Source: Christensenella sp. UBA7597 (lineage in GTDB: Bacteria > Bacillota > Clostridia > Christensenellales > Borkfalkiaceae). Taken from it: a DNA stretch of 29,390 bases. Positions 6,645 to 14,530 of this stretch are shown piece after piece. The notes under the pieces are model-generated. The model was not told the origin of the DNA. It did no database searches and was given only the letters and a program-made list of their open reading frames with translations. The stretch lies in contig DLQW01000023.1 in assembly GCA_002474405.1 (NCBI GenBank), positions 1-29,390 of the forward strand, written 5' to 3'. Position numbers and translations under genes: made by a program. How positions within the stretch are numbered: position 1 is the stretch's first letter; each line of letters opens with the position of its first letter.

Positions 6645-8341
6645 GTACGAAGAAGAAAGAAAAGAAATACGTGAGAAGAAGCGGCGCGAAAATCATGGCA
6701 AGCCTTGTGGTGCTTCTCGGCAGCTTGTCTTACATCATGATATTAGCCGTCATCAACGGCAGTCTCGGTTTTATTACGGCGATGGGCGTAACGGTGTTCG
6801 GCGCGCTGGGCGTGGCGAAAGCGCTCGGCGAACAGATAGCGCTTTCCTACGGCTGGATTATCGGGCTTACGATAGGGTGCGGCGTTATCCGCGGCGCGTT
6901 AAGATATATCGAACAGTACAGCAACCACTATATCGCATTCAGACTTCTGGCGGCGTTCAGAGATAAAATTTTCGGGGCGCTCAGAGTGCTTTGCCCCGCG
7001 AAGCTGGAAAGCAAGCAGAAGGGCAGCATCATCGCGATGATTACTTCCGATATCGAAACGCTGGAAGTGTTCTACGCGCACACCATATCGCCCATCTGCA
7101 TCGCGATAGTGGTATCTACGGCAGTGTTCCTGTTTGTGGGATTCGTTTCAAGCTGGTATCTCGCGCTGGTGGCGCTTGTCGGCTTCCTGTTTATCGGCAT
7201 TGTGGTTCCGCTGATTTCTTCGGGCAGACTGAAAGAAAGCGGCGTGAAATACCGCGCGGAATTCGCGTCGTTCTCGGCGTATTTCCTTGACAGCATCAAG
7301 GGCATCAAAGACATCGTTCTGAACAATGCGGGCGAAGAGAGAGAAGAAGAAGTCAACAAACGTTCGGACGGGCTTTTAAAAGAAACCAAAAAGATGAAGC
7401 ACAACATTACCCGCGCGGGCGCGGCGATAGAACTGACGGTTTCGGTGTTTATTCTTGCGGCGCTTGCCGTGGGAATCGTGCTGGTGAAAAACGATGTGCT
7501 TTCTTTGGGCAAAATGATTATCGGTATGGTGGCGGTGTTCTCGTCGTTCGGACCGGTGATCGCGGTGGGCGGACTGCCCGGAAACCTGACGCAGACGTTT
7601 GCGAGCGGCGACAGAGTGCTGAATCTGCTTGCGGAAAAGCCCGCGGTGGAGGAAGTGAAGAACGGCAAAGATTTCGATTACGAAAATCTTGACGTGAAAG
7701 ATTTATCGTTCAGTTACGACGGACAGACGGAAGTGCTGAACGACGTGAAAATGCACGCCGAAAAAGGCGAAATCATCGGTATCGTGGGCGAAAGCGGCTG
7801 CGGGAAATCCACTTTCCTGAAACTGCTGATGAGATTCTGGGAAAGAAGCGGCGGCGAAATCGATTACAACGATATCGATATAGACAAAATCAATACGGAT
7901 TCGCTGCTGAAAAACGTAACGATGGTTTCGCAGACAACGTATCTTTTCGAAGAGACGATTGAAGACAACCTTCGTATCGCGAAACCGGACGCCACGCGGG
8001 AAGAAATAGAAAACGCCTGCAAAATGGCTTCGGTGCACGATTTCATCATGACGCTTCCGGACGGCTACAAAACGCAGGTTACGGCGCTGGGAGATAACCT
8101 TTCGGCGGGCGAAAAACAGCGTATCGGGCTGGCGCGCGCGTTTCTTAGAGGAAGCGAACTCATTCTTCTGGACGAGCCGACGAGCAACGTGGACAGCATC
8201 AACGAAGGCATTATTCTGAAAGCCCTGAAAGAACAGAAGAACAAAAAGAGCATTATTCTCGTATCGCACAGAGAATCGACGATGGCGATTGCCGACAGAA
8301 TTTATAAAGTGGAAAACGGCAGAATGACGGAGGCGGTGTAA
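6641..8341 (+). CDS. Exporter-fold ABC half-transporter (permease plus ATPase), subunit 2
   Basis: A 566-residue partner of the preceding gene. It has a basic N-terminus (KKKEKKYVRR), then a membrane domain to about residue 320, and an NBD with Walker A GESGCGKST (about 383-391), signature NLSAGEKQR, Walker B ELILLDEPTSN and H-loop VSHR. Its signature is LSAGE where subunit 1 has ISGGQ. Each partner therefore has its own signature, as expected for a heterodimer, and both retain a Walker B glutamate. The start overlaps the end of subunit 1. The ECF S-component gene begins four bases after its stop, so the two transport modules are translationally tied. Confidence 0.9.
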   Translation: MSTKKKEKKYVRRSGAKIMASLVVLLGSLSYIMILAVINGSLGFITAMGVTVFGALGVAKALGEQIALSYGWIIGLTIGCGVIRGALRYIEQYSNHYIAFRLLAAFRDKIFGALRVLCPAKLESKQKGSIIAMITSDIETLEVFYAHTISPICIAIVVSTAVFLFVGFVSSWYLALVALVGFLFIGIVVPLISSGRLKESGVKYRAEFASFSAYFLDSIKGIKDIVLNNAGEEREEEVNKRSDGLLKETKKMKHNITRAGAAIELTVSVFILAALAVGIVLVKNDVLSLGKMIIGMVAVFSSFGPVIAVGGLPGNLTQTFASGDRVLNLLAEKPAVEEVKNGKDFDYENLDVKDLSFSYDGQTEVLNDVKMHAEKGEIIGIVGESGCGKSTFLKLLMRFWERSGGEIDYNDIDIDKINTDSLLKNVTMVSQTTYLFEETIEDNLRIAKPDATREEIENACKMASVHDFIMTLPDGYKTQVTALGDNLSAGEKQRIGLARAFLRGSELILLDEPTSNVDSINEGIILKALKEQKNKKSIILVSHRESTMAIADRIYKVENGRMTEAV

Positions 8342-8345
8342 TTGA

Positions 8346-9065
8346 ATGGACGAACAAAAGAAAAACAACGAAATAGAAGAAGCGGCTTCCGCGCTGATTG
8401 AAAATTCGGAAACGGAAGCGGAAGATTTTGACGATAAACAGGCGCAAAAGCAGGATTCCGCCGAACAATCGACCGGAAAGGAACCCGAAAAAGAAGGGAA
8501 ATTTTTCAAAAAATACAAGATAAAAGATATCGTGTTTCTGGCGATTATGACGGCGTGTACGCTGACAACGGGCGCGGTGATGCCGTTCGTGATTAAAATT
8601 CCTCTGTTCGGAATCGTACAGCTGTGCCTCGGACTGCAGTTTTCGATATTTCCCGTGATCGGTATGATGAAAGTGAGAAAACCGGGGGCGCTGTTTTTGC
8701 AGTCGGCGTTTATCGCGGTGGTTCTGAGCGCGATGAATCCGCCGATGCTGATGATGGCGCTTTGCGGGCTGGTAGCCGAAGCGATCGCCTTGCTGATTTT
8801 TCACGGCTATAAAAGCGACTGGGCGTGCGTTGTGGCGGGAACGCTGTATCTGCCGCTGACGCTGCCGTTCATGTACGTTTACTACAAGTTTTTCCACACC
8901 GTAACGGATACCGGGGCGAACGCGCTGGAAGCGTTTCTGATGGGCGCGAATACCGGAATGGTGATAGGAATTTCCTGCGCGGTGGTGGCGATATGCTTCG
9001 TCGGTTCGTTGATCGGCATGGTGGTTTCCCGCGAGCTGAAGAAAGCCGGAGTTCTGAAAAAATGA
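8346..9065 (+). CDS. ECF transporter S component (MptD/Trep_Strep-like), with charged N-terminal extension
   Basis: A 239-residue membrane protein. Residues 1-56 are a hydrophilic, mostly acidic extension rich in Glu, Asp, Lys and Gln. From about residue 60 there are five or six hydrophobic segments with the Ala/Gly-rich pattern of ECF substrate-binding subunits, beginning IVFLAIMTACTLTTGAVMP. Direct linkage to EcfT (ATGA overlap) and EcfA supports the call. The likely subfamily is the MptD/Trep_Strep group found with iron-regulated importers in streptococci, recalled from knowledge and not verified. GGAGG lies 11 bases before the start. The S component sets substrate specificity, which cannot be read from sequence. 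A vitamin, heme or metal chelate are the alternatives. Confidence 0.75.
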   Translation: MDEQKKNNEIEEAASALIENSETEAEDFDDKQAQKQDSAEQSTGKEPEKEGKFFKKYKIKDIVFLAIMTACTLTTGAVMPFVIKIPLFGIVQLCLGLQFSIFPVIGMMKVRKPGALFLQSAFIAVVLSAMNPPMLMMALCGLVAEAIALLIFHGYKSDWACVVAGTLYLPLTLPFMYVYYKFFHTVTDTGANALEAFLMGANTGMVIGISCAVVAICFVGSLIGMVVSRELKKAGVLKK

Positions 9066-9739
9066 AATTCCTGTCTTTCAAAAAGAAGCTCTATCCCGTA
9101 ATCGTTCTGATTGCAAGCATATTCATCGTTATTTTCGGGCTTGTGATGGCGAGAAACAAAAATTTTGTATGGTTTCTGGCGGGAACGTACGTCTGGCTGT
9201 TTCTTTTCGGCTGCAAGAAAGGTTGTCTGCACATTATCGTTCCGTTTATTTTCGCGGGCGGAATCTTCGGAGTCATCGCGTATTTTTCCTACGGACGGGA
9301 TTTTGCCGCGGCGATTGCGATGGCGAACAGATTCGGAGCCGTGTTTTTATCGATCGCGCTCGGCATGAGCATTCAGCCGATCGATATGACGAGAAATTTA
9401 TCCGCGTTGAAAGCGCCGAGAGGGGTAACGCTCGGCATGCTGATCGCCACGTCGTTTCCGCCCGTGTTGCGCGGAGAAAAACAACGGGTGCGCGAGGCGA
9501 TGAAAACGCGCGGCGCGGGCAGCGTGTTTAACCCGAAAATTTTTTACAGGGCGTATCTGGTGCCGCTTGTGATGCGGCTGGTGAATATCTCGGACACGCT
9601 TTCGCTGTCGGTGGAAACGCGCGGATTTTCGCTGGAAAAAACGCCGTACACGGTGTATAAAAAAGAGACGATCTGCATTTCGGACTTGCTGTTTCTTGCA
9701 GGAATTGTCGCGGGTGCGGTTTGCGTGGTGGTGTTATGA
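9062..9739 (+). CDS. ecfT: ECF transporter transmembrane component EcfT
   Basis: A 225-residue integral membrane protein that couples the S component to the ATPases. Hydrophobic helices fill residues 10-95. The cytoplasmic coupling region carries the two short Arg-Gly motifs characteristic of EcfT, MKTRGAG (Arg about 150) and VETRGFS (Arg about 187). A final helix is at about 205-225. The start at 9062 overlaps the S-component stop (ATGA). A longer open frame upstream of it is a shadow of the S gene. The gene ends in an ATGA overlap with ecfA, indicating translational coupling through the module. Confidence 0.88.
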   Translation: MKFLSFKKKLYPVIVLIASIFIVIFGLVMARNKNFVWFLAGTYVWLFLFGCKKGCLHIIVPFIFAGGIFGVIAYFSYGRDFAAAIAMANRFGAVFLSIALGMSIQPIDMTRNLSALKAPRGVTLGMLIATSFPPVLRGEKQRVREAMKTRGAGSVFNPKIFYRAYLVPLVMRLVNISDTLSLSVETRGFSLEKTPYTVYKKETICISDLLFLAGIVAGAVCVVVL

Positions 9740-11157
9740 ACGCGATAGAACTTAAAAACGTAAACTTTTCCTACGACGGAAAAACGCAGATTCTCGAAAA
9801 CGTGAATATGGCGCTTTCGTACGGCGAAGTGAATCTGATTTCGGGACATTCGGGCGAAGGCAAAAGCACTCTTTTGTATATCGCGAGCGGGATTATTCCG
9901 AATATCACGGACGGGAAACTTTCGGGCGAAGTGCTGATAAACGGCGAGGATATCAAGGGAAAGCGCCTCGGCGAAGTGTGCCGCAAAGTGGGCGTTGTGC
10001 TGCAGAACGCCGACGAACAGATTATACAGAGAACGGTAGAGGACGAAATTGCGTTCGGCTGCGAAAATCTGGCGTTTCCGCCCGAAAAAATCGGCAGACA
10101 GGTGGATACCGTCTGCCGGCTGATGAAGCTGGATAAATCGTGGCTGAGCCGCAAACTTTCCGGCGGGCAGAAGCAGCGGCTGATTACCGCTTCTACGCTG
10201 GCGATGGGGCAGAAAATCATCATTCTCGACGAGCCGCTGGCAAACCTTGACACGGCGGGCGCGGAAATGTTGATGTCCACGCTGAAAACGCTGGCGAAAG
10301 CGGGGTATTGCATCGTTGTGATCGAACACAGACTGGACGTGGTGCTGCCGTTCGTGGATAAAGTTTTTCACGTGGGCGACAAGAGCGTAAGAGAGATAAC
10401 GGATAAAGAAAATTATCTGAAAGAACAGTCTGCGGCGATTTCGGATACCTGCGCGAAGTTCGACGGAACGACGACCGTGTTTTCGCTTTCGGACGTTGCG
10501 TTTTCGGTGAAAAACCGCGAAATATTGAGTGGCGTAACTTTCGACGTGTTAAAAGGTGCGCGGACGGTGCTGCTCGGCGAAAACGGGTGCGGAAAAACGA
10601 CGTTGCTGCGGCTGATTTCCCGTCTGGAAAAGCCGACGCGCGGCGCGATTTTGCAGAATATCGGCGAAAAATTCGGGCAGAAGTGCAAACAAAGCAAAAA
10701 ATGGTACAAAAAAGTGGGGGTGGTGTATCAGAACCCCGATTACCAGCTGTTTATGCCCACGGTGGAAAAAGAGATTAAGTTCGGCGCGACATCGGACGGA
10801 TACGCGGACGAAATCGCGGAAAAATTCGGCGTGAAGCATTTGTACGCGCGGCATCCGCAGTCGCTTTCGGAAGGGCAGAAGCGCAGAGTTTCGATTGCCG
10901 CGGTGGTGGCTACCGCGCCCGAAGTGCTGATTCTGGACGAACCGACGGTGGGGCAGGACTATAAAGGGCTGTGTAAAATGGTTGAAATTTTAAACAGCCT
11001 CCACGAAGAAACGCACAATACGATGATTACCGTTACGCACGATAAACGCTGCGCGGAAGCGCTTTGCGACAGAGCCGTGCAGATCAGGGACGGAAAGGCT
11101 TTTCGTACCGGCGGGAAAGAGCTGGCGAGAGAGTTTTTCTTCGGCGCATCGGTATAA
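9736..11157 (+). CDS. ECF transporter ATPase, two NBDs fused in one chain
   Basis: A 473-residue protein with two complete ABC ATPase domains. NBD1 has Walker A GHSGEGKST (about residues 36-44), signature KLSGGQKQR and Walker B IIILDEPLAN. NBD2 has Walker A GENGCGKTT (about 281-289), signature SLSEGQKRR and Walker B VLILDEPTV. It corresponds to a fused EcfA1/EcfA2, which drives substrate release from the S component. The second signature (LSEGQ) and a second-domain Q-loop VYQNPDYQLF are typical of ECF ATPases. The ATG at 9736 sits within the ecfT stop, and an ATG 15 bases earlier adds MRGGV and is less likely. A terminator follows at 11239. Confidence 0.9.
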   Translation: MNAIELKNVNFSYDGKTQILENVNMALSYGEVNLISGHSGEGKSTLLYIASGIIPNITDGKLSGEVLINGEDIKGKRLGEVCRKVGVVLQNADEQIIQRTVEDEIAFGCENLAFPPEKIGRQVDTVCRLMKLDKSWLSRKLSGGQKQRLITASTLAMGQKIIILDEPLANLDTAGAEMLMSTLKTLAKAGYCIVVIEHRLDVVLPFVDKVFHVGDKSVREITDKENYLKEQSAAISDTCAKFDGTTTVFSLSDVAFSVKNREILSGVTFDVLKGARTVLLGENGCGKTTLLRLISRLEKPTRGAILQNIGEKFGQKCKQSKKWYKKVGVVYQNPDYQLFMPTVEKEIKFGATSDGYADEIAEKFGVKHLYARHPQSLSEGQKRRVSIAAVVATAPEVLILDEPTVGQDYKGLCKMVEILNSLHEETHNTMITVTHDKRCAEALCDRAVQIRDGKAFRTGGKELAREFFFGASV

Positions 11158-11238
11158 GGCGGCGCGGAAAGCGAAGCGCGGCTTCGAGCAGGGCGATTGT
11201 TGCGATGCGGAAACCGACAAAAAGATGGTATTGAAAAC

Positions 11239-11284
11239 AGCGGAGCGAAAGGCGGAACGCCGTACGGCGCTCCGCTAATTTTTT
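11239..11284 (+). terminator. Rho-independent terminator of the ECF operon
   Basis: The perfect nine-base stem AGCGGAGCG / CGCTCCGCT (11239-11247 and 11268-11276) encloses a smaller GGCG..CGCC hairpin and is followed by AATTTTTT. It overlaps the stop codon of the converging gene on the minus strand. The 81 bases between ecfA and this stem hold nothing I recognise. Confidence 0.75.
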
Positions 11285-11700
11285 AGATATTTCGTTATGT
11301 ATTTTTCTATCCACTCGCCGCCCAGCGTACGCAGCGGAGATGTTTCGGCGGTACGCGTTCCCGCGGAGCCCGTATTCGTTCCGCCTCCGATGCCGGAAGA
11401 GCCGGTGCCGCCGCTTGCGGTGCCCGTGGGACGGGGCGGATCGGGCGGGCAAGGATTGTACGGGTTGCAGGGAGTATCGTTGCACGGGCGGTTGCAATCG
11501 TTGCCGTGCGGCGGCGCGGGACAATCCTGCGCGGGCGGGGAGTCCGTTTTTTCGGGCGAACAGGGGAACGCCGAAAGCGAGCCGAGAAAATCGAGCATAT
11601 CCTGCGATTCTTTCAGCTTCTTGCAAAGCGGCGCCAGATTGCCCTGAAAATCGGGGTTTTGCGTTACGAGATACACGATGAGCAAAGTTAAAGCGTCCAT
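11275..11700 (-). CDS. Hypothetical protein with Cys/Pro-rich linker
   Basis: A 141-residue protein of unknown family. The N-terminal 45 residues look helical and partly hydrophobic (MDALTLLIVYLVTQNP). Residues 46-90 are a low-complexity Cys/Pro/Asn region with repeats such as CNRPCNDTPCNPYNPCPP. This is followed by a Gly/Ser/Thr linker and a short C-terminal segment (LGGEWIEKYITKYLKN). A perfect -10 hexamer TATAAT on this strand (11707-11712) ends only six bases before the ATG, so the message may be leaderless. No clear -35 was seen. It is divergent from the gene at 11768. The composition recalls spore-associated proteins, but there is no direct evidence. Confidence 0.6.
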   Translation of the reverse strand: MDALTLLIVYLVTQNPDFQGNLAPLCKKLKESQDMLDFLGSLSAFPCSPEKTDSPPAQDCPAPPHGNDCNRPCNDTPCNPYNPCPPDPPRPTGTASGGTGSSGIGGGTNTGSAGTRTAETSPLRTLGGEWIEKYITKYLKN

Positions 11701-11767
11701 ACACCCATTATACGCCGCGGCACGGCGCGGGAGTTACACCGCATATATTGCCATAGCGGAGGTGTAT

Positions 11768-12130
11768 ATGAAAAGTTTTCGTGAATTTGCCGATGAGAAC
11801 GCAAGAGGAAGCGGCGCGACGAACGGCGCGCGGGACGGATACGGAGCCGAAAACAACGGTGCGGCGGAGGGTGCCGCAAACGGCGCGGGTGAAAGCGCGG
11901 GCGAGCGGGTAACGGCGGAAACGCTGACAAGGCAGATTGCGGCGGCATACCGCGGAAAGAGCGATAAAGCGGTGCTGGCGGATATTGTTTCTTCCGCGGA
12001 AAAAGGCAAGCGCGCGGGCACGCTGACGAACGCGGAAATCGACGCGTTTTACAGGCGGTTTGCCCCGATGCTGAATTTTGTGCAGCGGAAAAAACTGGAA
12101 CAGATTGTTACGCAGCTGAAAAACATCTGA
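11768..12130 (+). CDS. Hypothetical protein, Gly/Ala-rich N-terminus with helical C-terminal domain
   Basis: A 120-residue protein of unknown family. The strong ribosome binding site GGAGGTG (11758-11764) fixes the start at ATG 11768, not at the upstream ATG 11678 of the open frame. Residues 9-55 are low complexity (Gly, Ala, Asn, Glu). Residues 56-120 look like a compact helical domain (TLTRQIAAAYRGKSDK, then ALTN-type and LNFVQRKKLEQIVTQL segments). It is divergent from the hypothetical gene at 11275-11700 and converges with the aminotransferase-like gene, with 27 bases between their stops. No function can be proposed. Confidence 0.65.
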   Translation: MKSFREFADENARGSGATNGARDGYGAENNGAAEGAANGAGESAGERVTAETLTRQIAAAYRGKSDKAVLADIVSSAEKGKRAGTLTNAEIDAFYRRFAPMLNFVQRKKLEQIVTQLKNI

Positions 12131-12157
12131 GCGGAATATCCGCGCGAACAGGCGGTT

Positions 12158-13285
12158 TTAAATGAGAGAGGAGATTTCGGAAAGGGCGGAAAGCAGGCGC
12201 ACGATTTCCCATTTTTTGTTGAAGTGCGAAAAGCTGACGCGCACCAGTCCGTTTTCTTCCGTGCCCAGCGCGCGGTGTGCCAGCGGCGCGCAATGCAGTC
12301 CGCCCCGCACCGCGATGCCGTAGCGTTCGGATAACAGCGCCGATACCTCTTCCGACTGCATGCCTTCCAACGCGAACGATACCACGCCGCAGGCATTGGG
12401 GCGGGAATACGCTTTGCAGCGGGGGATTTTCGAAAGCCCTTGCAGAAATACGGCGGTGAACGCCAATGTTGCGGCGGCGATTTCTTTTTCGTGCATGACG
12501 TAATAGCGCGTGCCTTCGAGCAGGGAAACGACGGCGGGGTAGGACAGCGTGCCCGCTTCCAGCAAATCGGGGTAAAAATCGGGCATATCCAAAGAAAAAC
12601 TTTCGCTGCCCGTGCCGCCGTACAAAAGCGGCTTTAAGCGCACGCGTTCCGATAACAGCAGCGCGCCGCCGCCCTGCATGGCGAATAGTCCTTTGTGCCC
12701 CGCAAGCGCCAGTCCGTCGAGACCGAGCGCCTGCATTTTCAGGGGGATATGTCCGCCGCCCTGCGCGCCGTCGCAAAGGAACAATACGTTTTCGGGCAGC
12801 GCCGCTCTGATTTCTTTCAGCGGCGGCGTGGCGCCCGTAACGTTGGAAGCCGCCGTTACGACGACGAGCTTCGTGTTTTCGCGCAGAAGCGCTTTTATGT
12901 CTTTTGCGCAGACGTTGCCGCCTTGGGAAAGCGGACAGACGTCGTAAGAAATCACGCCGAGCTTTTTCAGCCGCTCCAGCGGGCGCAGCACGGAATTATG
13001 TTCCAGCGGAGTGGCGATAACGTGATCGCCTTTTTCCAGCGCGCCGAAAATAAACGCGTTGAGCGCTTCGGTGCAGCTTTTGGTGAAAACGACGCGTTCG
13101 GGCGAGGGAGCATTGAAAACGTCGGCAAGCAGTTCGCGCGTTTTTAAAACGTTTTTCGCGCAGACGAGGGAAAGGGCGTGTCCGCTTCGCCCCGGATTTG
13201 CGCAGACGCGTAAGGAAGCGGAGACGGCGGAAACGACGGAAGCGGGTTTTTGTCCGCCCGTGGCGGCGTTATCGAAATAAATCAT
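12158..13285 (-). CDS. Class V aminotransferase: cysteine desulfurase / selenocysteine lyase-like
   Basis: A 375-residue PLP enzyme. It begins MIYFDNAATG, the usual class V start. The PLP lysine is in LAGHKGLF (Lys198), and a substrate-site cysteine is in RGGLHCAP (Cys332), as in SufS/CsdB-type enzymes. It would release sulfur from cysteine or selenium from selenocysteine as a persulfide or perselenide. The start at 13285 was chosen because the family starts here, although the frame opens 63 bases earlier. The next gene, divergent, encodes a DUF3343 putative Se/S carrier. The pairing suggests sulfur or selenium trafficking rather than general Fe-S assembly, since no IscU/SufU gene is nearby (inference). 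Confidence 0.88.
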   Translation of the reverse strand: MIYFDNAATGGQKPASVVSAVSASLRVCANPGRSGHALSLVCAKNVLKTRELLADVFNAPSPERVVFTKSCTEALNAFIFGALEKGDHVIATPLEHNSVLRPLERLKKLGVISYDVCPLSQGGNVCAKDIKALLRENTKLVVVTAASNVTGATPPLKEIRAALPENVLFLCDGAQGGGHIPLKMQALGLDGLALAGHKGLFAMQGGGALLLSERVRLKPLLYGGTGSESFSLDMPDFYPDLLEAGTLSYPAVVSLLEGTRYYVMHEKEIAAATLAFTAVFLQGLSKIPRCKAYSRPNACGVVSFALEGMQSEEVSALLSERYGIAVRGGLHCAPLAHRALGTEENGLVRVSFSHFNKKWEIVRLLSALSEISSLI

Positions 13286-13377
13286 AGAATATCTGACCTT
13301 AAAAACGGAATTGCCGCAAAAATTCGCGCAAAAGCGCCGACCGCGCAAAAACGTGCACCGAACGCGGTGCGGGCGGC

Positions 13378-13391
13378 ATACTATATAGTAT
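13378..13391. promoter_or_regulatory. 14-bp perfect palindrome in the divergent desulfurase / DUF3343 gap
   Basis: ATACTATATAGTAT reads the same on both strands and contains a TATAGT -10-like hexamer in each direction. No convincing -35 lies 16-18 bases away on either strand, so it may be an operator or a weak bidirectional promoter. A short hairpin GCACCG / CGGTGC is just upstream (13355-13370). Confidence 0.4.
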
Positions 13392-13437
13392 TCCCGACGT
13401 AAGACGGGTAGAACTAATCGCGGGGAAGGTATAACGA

Positions 13438-13659
13438 ATGACGATGCTGGCGATATTCCGTTCGCGATCGCAAGCCCTGACGTATGCGCAACGGCTTTCC
13501 GGCTACGGCGTGCGGTGTTTCACCGTGCCCGCGCCGAAAGAGGCGGGCATAGGCTGCGGCTTGTGCGTGAAATTCGACGCGCGCGATTACCCCAAAGCAC
13601 GTGCCTGCGCCGCGTTGTATGCGGGCGGCACGTTCAAAGGGTTTATGTATGCCCGGTGA
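13438..13659 (+). CDS. DUF3343 putative Se/S carrier-like protein
   Basis: A 73-residue protein matching the DUF3343 (Se_S_carrier-like) family. It has a short ferredoxin-like fold beginning MLAIFRSRSQALTYAQRL, the conserved cysteine motif IGCGLCVKFD (Cys40, Cys43), and a C-terminal GGTFKGFMYAR. Members are small and often sit beside PLP desulfurases or selenium genes. Transfer of persulfide or perselenide through the cysteine is the proposed but unproven role. GGGGAAGG lies nine bases before ATG 13438. A second ATG six bases later is an alternative. The gene is divergent from the desulfurase and ends before a terminator. Confidence 0.82.
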   Translation: MTMLAIFRSRSQALTYAQRLSGYGVRCFTVPAPKEAGIGCGLCVKFDARDYPKARACAALYAGGTFKGFMYAR

Positions 13660-13710
13660 AACGGGGAAAAGTCGTTTTTATATACGGTTATGCGGGTGCG
13701 CGGCGAAAGA

Positions 13711-13745
13711 AGCCGTCGGGCGAGGAAAATCGTCCGGCGGCTGTT
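13711..13745 (+). terminator. Terminator-like hairpin after the DUF3343 gene
   Basis: A thirteen-base-pair stem (13711-13723 with 13730-13742, two G-U pairs) with loop GGAAAA, followed by a short GTTTG rather than a long T-run. The stem is strong and the tail weak. Confidence 0.55.
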
Positions 13746-13769
13746 TGCGTGTAAAAAGCCGTTATTCGC

Positions 13770-13798
13770 TTGCAAAAAACGTTGAAAAGCGGTATAAT
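13770..13798 (+). promoter_or_regulatory. Sigma-A-type promoter for nth
   Basis: TTGCAA (13770-13775), 17 bases, TATAAT (13793-13798). The predicted start of transcription (about 13805) is only a few bases before ATG 13808, so the message would be nearly leaderless. Confidence 0.75.
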
Positions 13799-13807
13799 AA
13801 GGGCGTT

Positions 13808-14452
13808 ATGAATACGAAAGATAAGAAAAAGGCGATAGAACTGCTGGCGGAGGCGTACCCGGACGCGAAACCCGCGCTGAAATTTGCTTCTCCGTATCAG
13901 TTGCTGGTGGCGGTGGTGCTTTCGGCGCAGTGCACCGACGAGCGGGTGAACAAGGTTACGGCGGAACTTTTCAAGGAGCACGGCACACCGGAAAAAATAG
14001 CGGAATTATCGCAGGAAGAACTGGAAAAGTACATTTATTCGTGCGGGTTTTATCATAATAAAGCGGCGCATATTCTTTCGGCGACGAACGATATTTTAAC
14101 GAGGTACGGCGGAGAGGTGCCGGGCACGTTGGAGGAGCTGCGCACGCTGGCGGGCGTGGGAAGAAAAACGTCGAACGTGGTGTATTCGGTGGCGTTCGGC
14201 GGGAACGCGATAGCGGTGGATACGCACGTTTTCCGCGTATCGAACAGGCTTGGACTGGCAACGGGAAAGACTCCGGAACAGGTAGAAAAGGGCTTGCAGA
14301 AGGCGATTGACGAGAATTTGTGGAGCAAAAGCCACCATTATTTAATCTGGCACGGGCGGAAAGTATGTCATTCGCAAAAACCCGACTGCGCGAACTGCAC
14401 GCTTTGCGGAATCTGCGATGATTTCAAACATAAAGAGAAAGGGCGCAAATGA
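13808..14452 (+). CDS. nth: Endonuclease III
   Basis: A 214-residue DNA glycosylase/AP lyase for oxidised pyrimidines (base excision repair). The helix-hairpin-helix LAGVGRKTSN carries catalytic Lys120 and VDTHV carries catalytic Asp138. Cys187, 194, 197 and 203 form the C-X6-C-X2-C-X5-C [4Fe-4S] cluster. These positions equal those of E. coli Nth, which supports the start at 13808. The open frame to 13601 upstream is a shadow. An AAGGG sits five bases before the ATG but is probably at or outside the 5' end of the message. Confidence 0.97.
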   Translation: MNTKDKKKAIELLAEAYPDAKPALKFASPYQLLVAVVLSAQCTDERVNKVTAELFKEHGTPEKIAELSQEELEKYIYSCGFYHNKAAHILSATNDILTRYGGEVPGTLEELRTLAGVGRKTSNVVYSVAFGGNAIAVDTHVFRVSNRLGLATGKTPEQVEKGLQKAIDENLWSKSHHYLIWHGRKVCHSQKPDCANCTLCGICDDFKHKEKGRK

Positions 14453-14530
14453 GCATATCCGCATGTATCCGATAAAACTATCGGGCACGGCGAAAAGAAA
14501 GAGAAAAAATTTTCATCCGTCGGGATTTGC

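Noticed and set aside
9544..10371. 275-residue minus-strand open frame over ecfT/ecfA
   Set aside because: Antisense shadow of two recognised transporter genes.
14469..14484. Hairpin after nth as a terminator
   Set aside because: A six-pair stem without a T-run on either strand.
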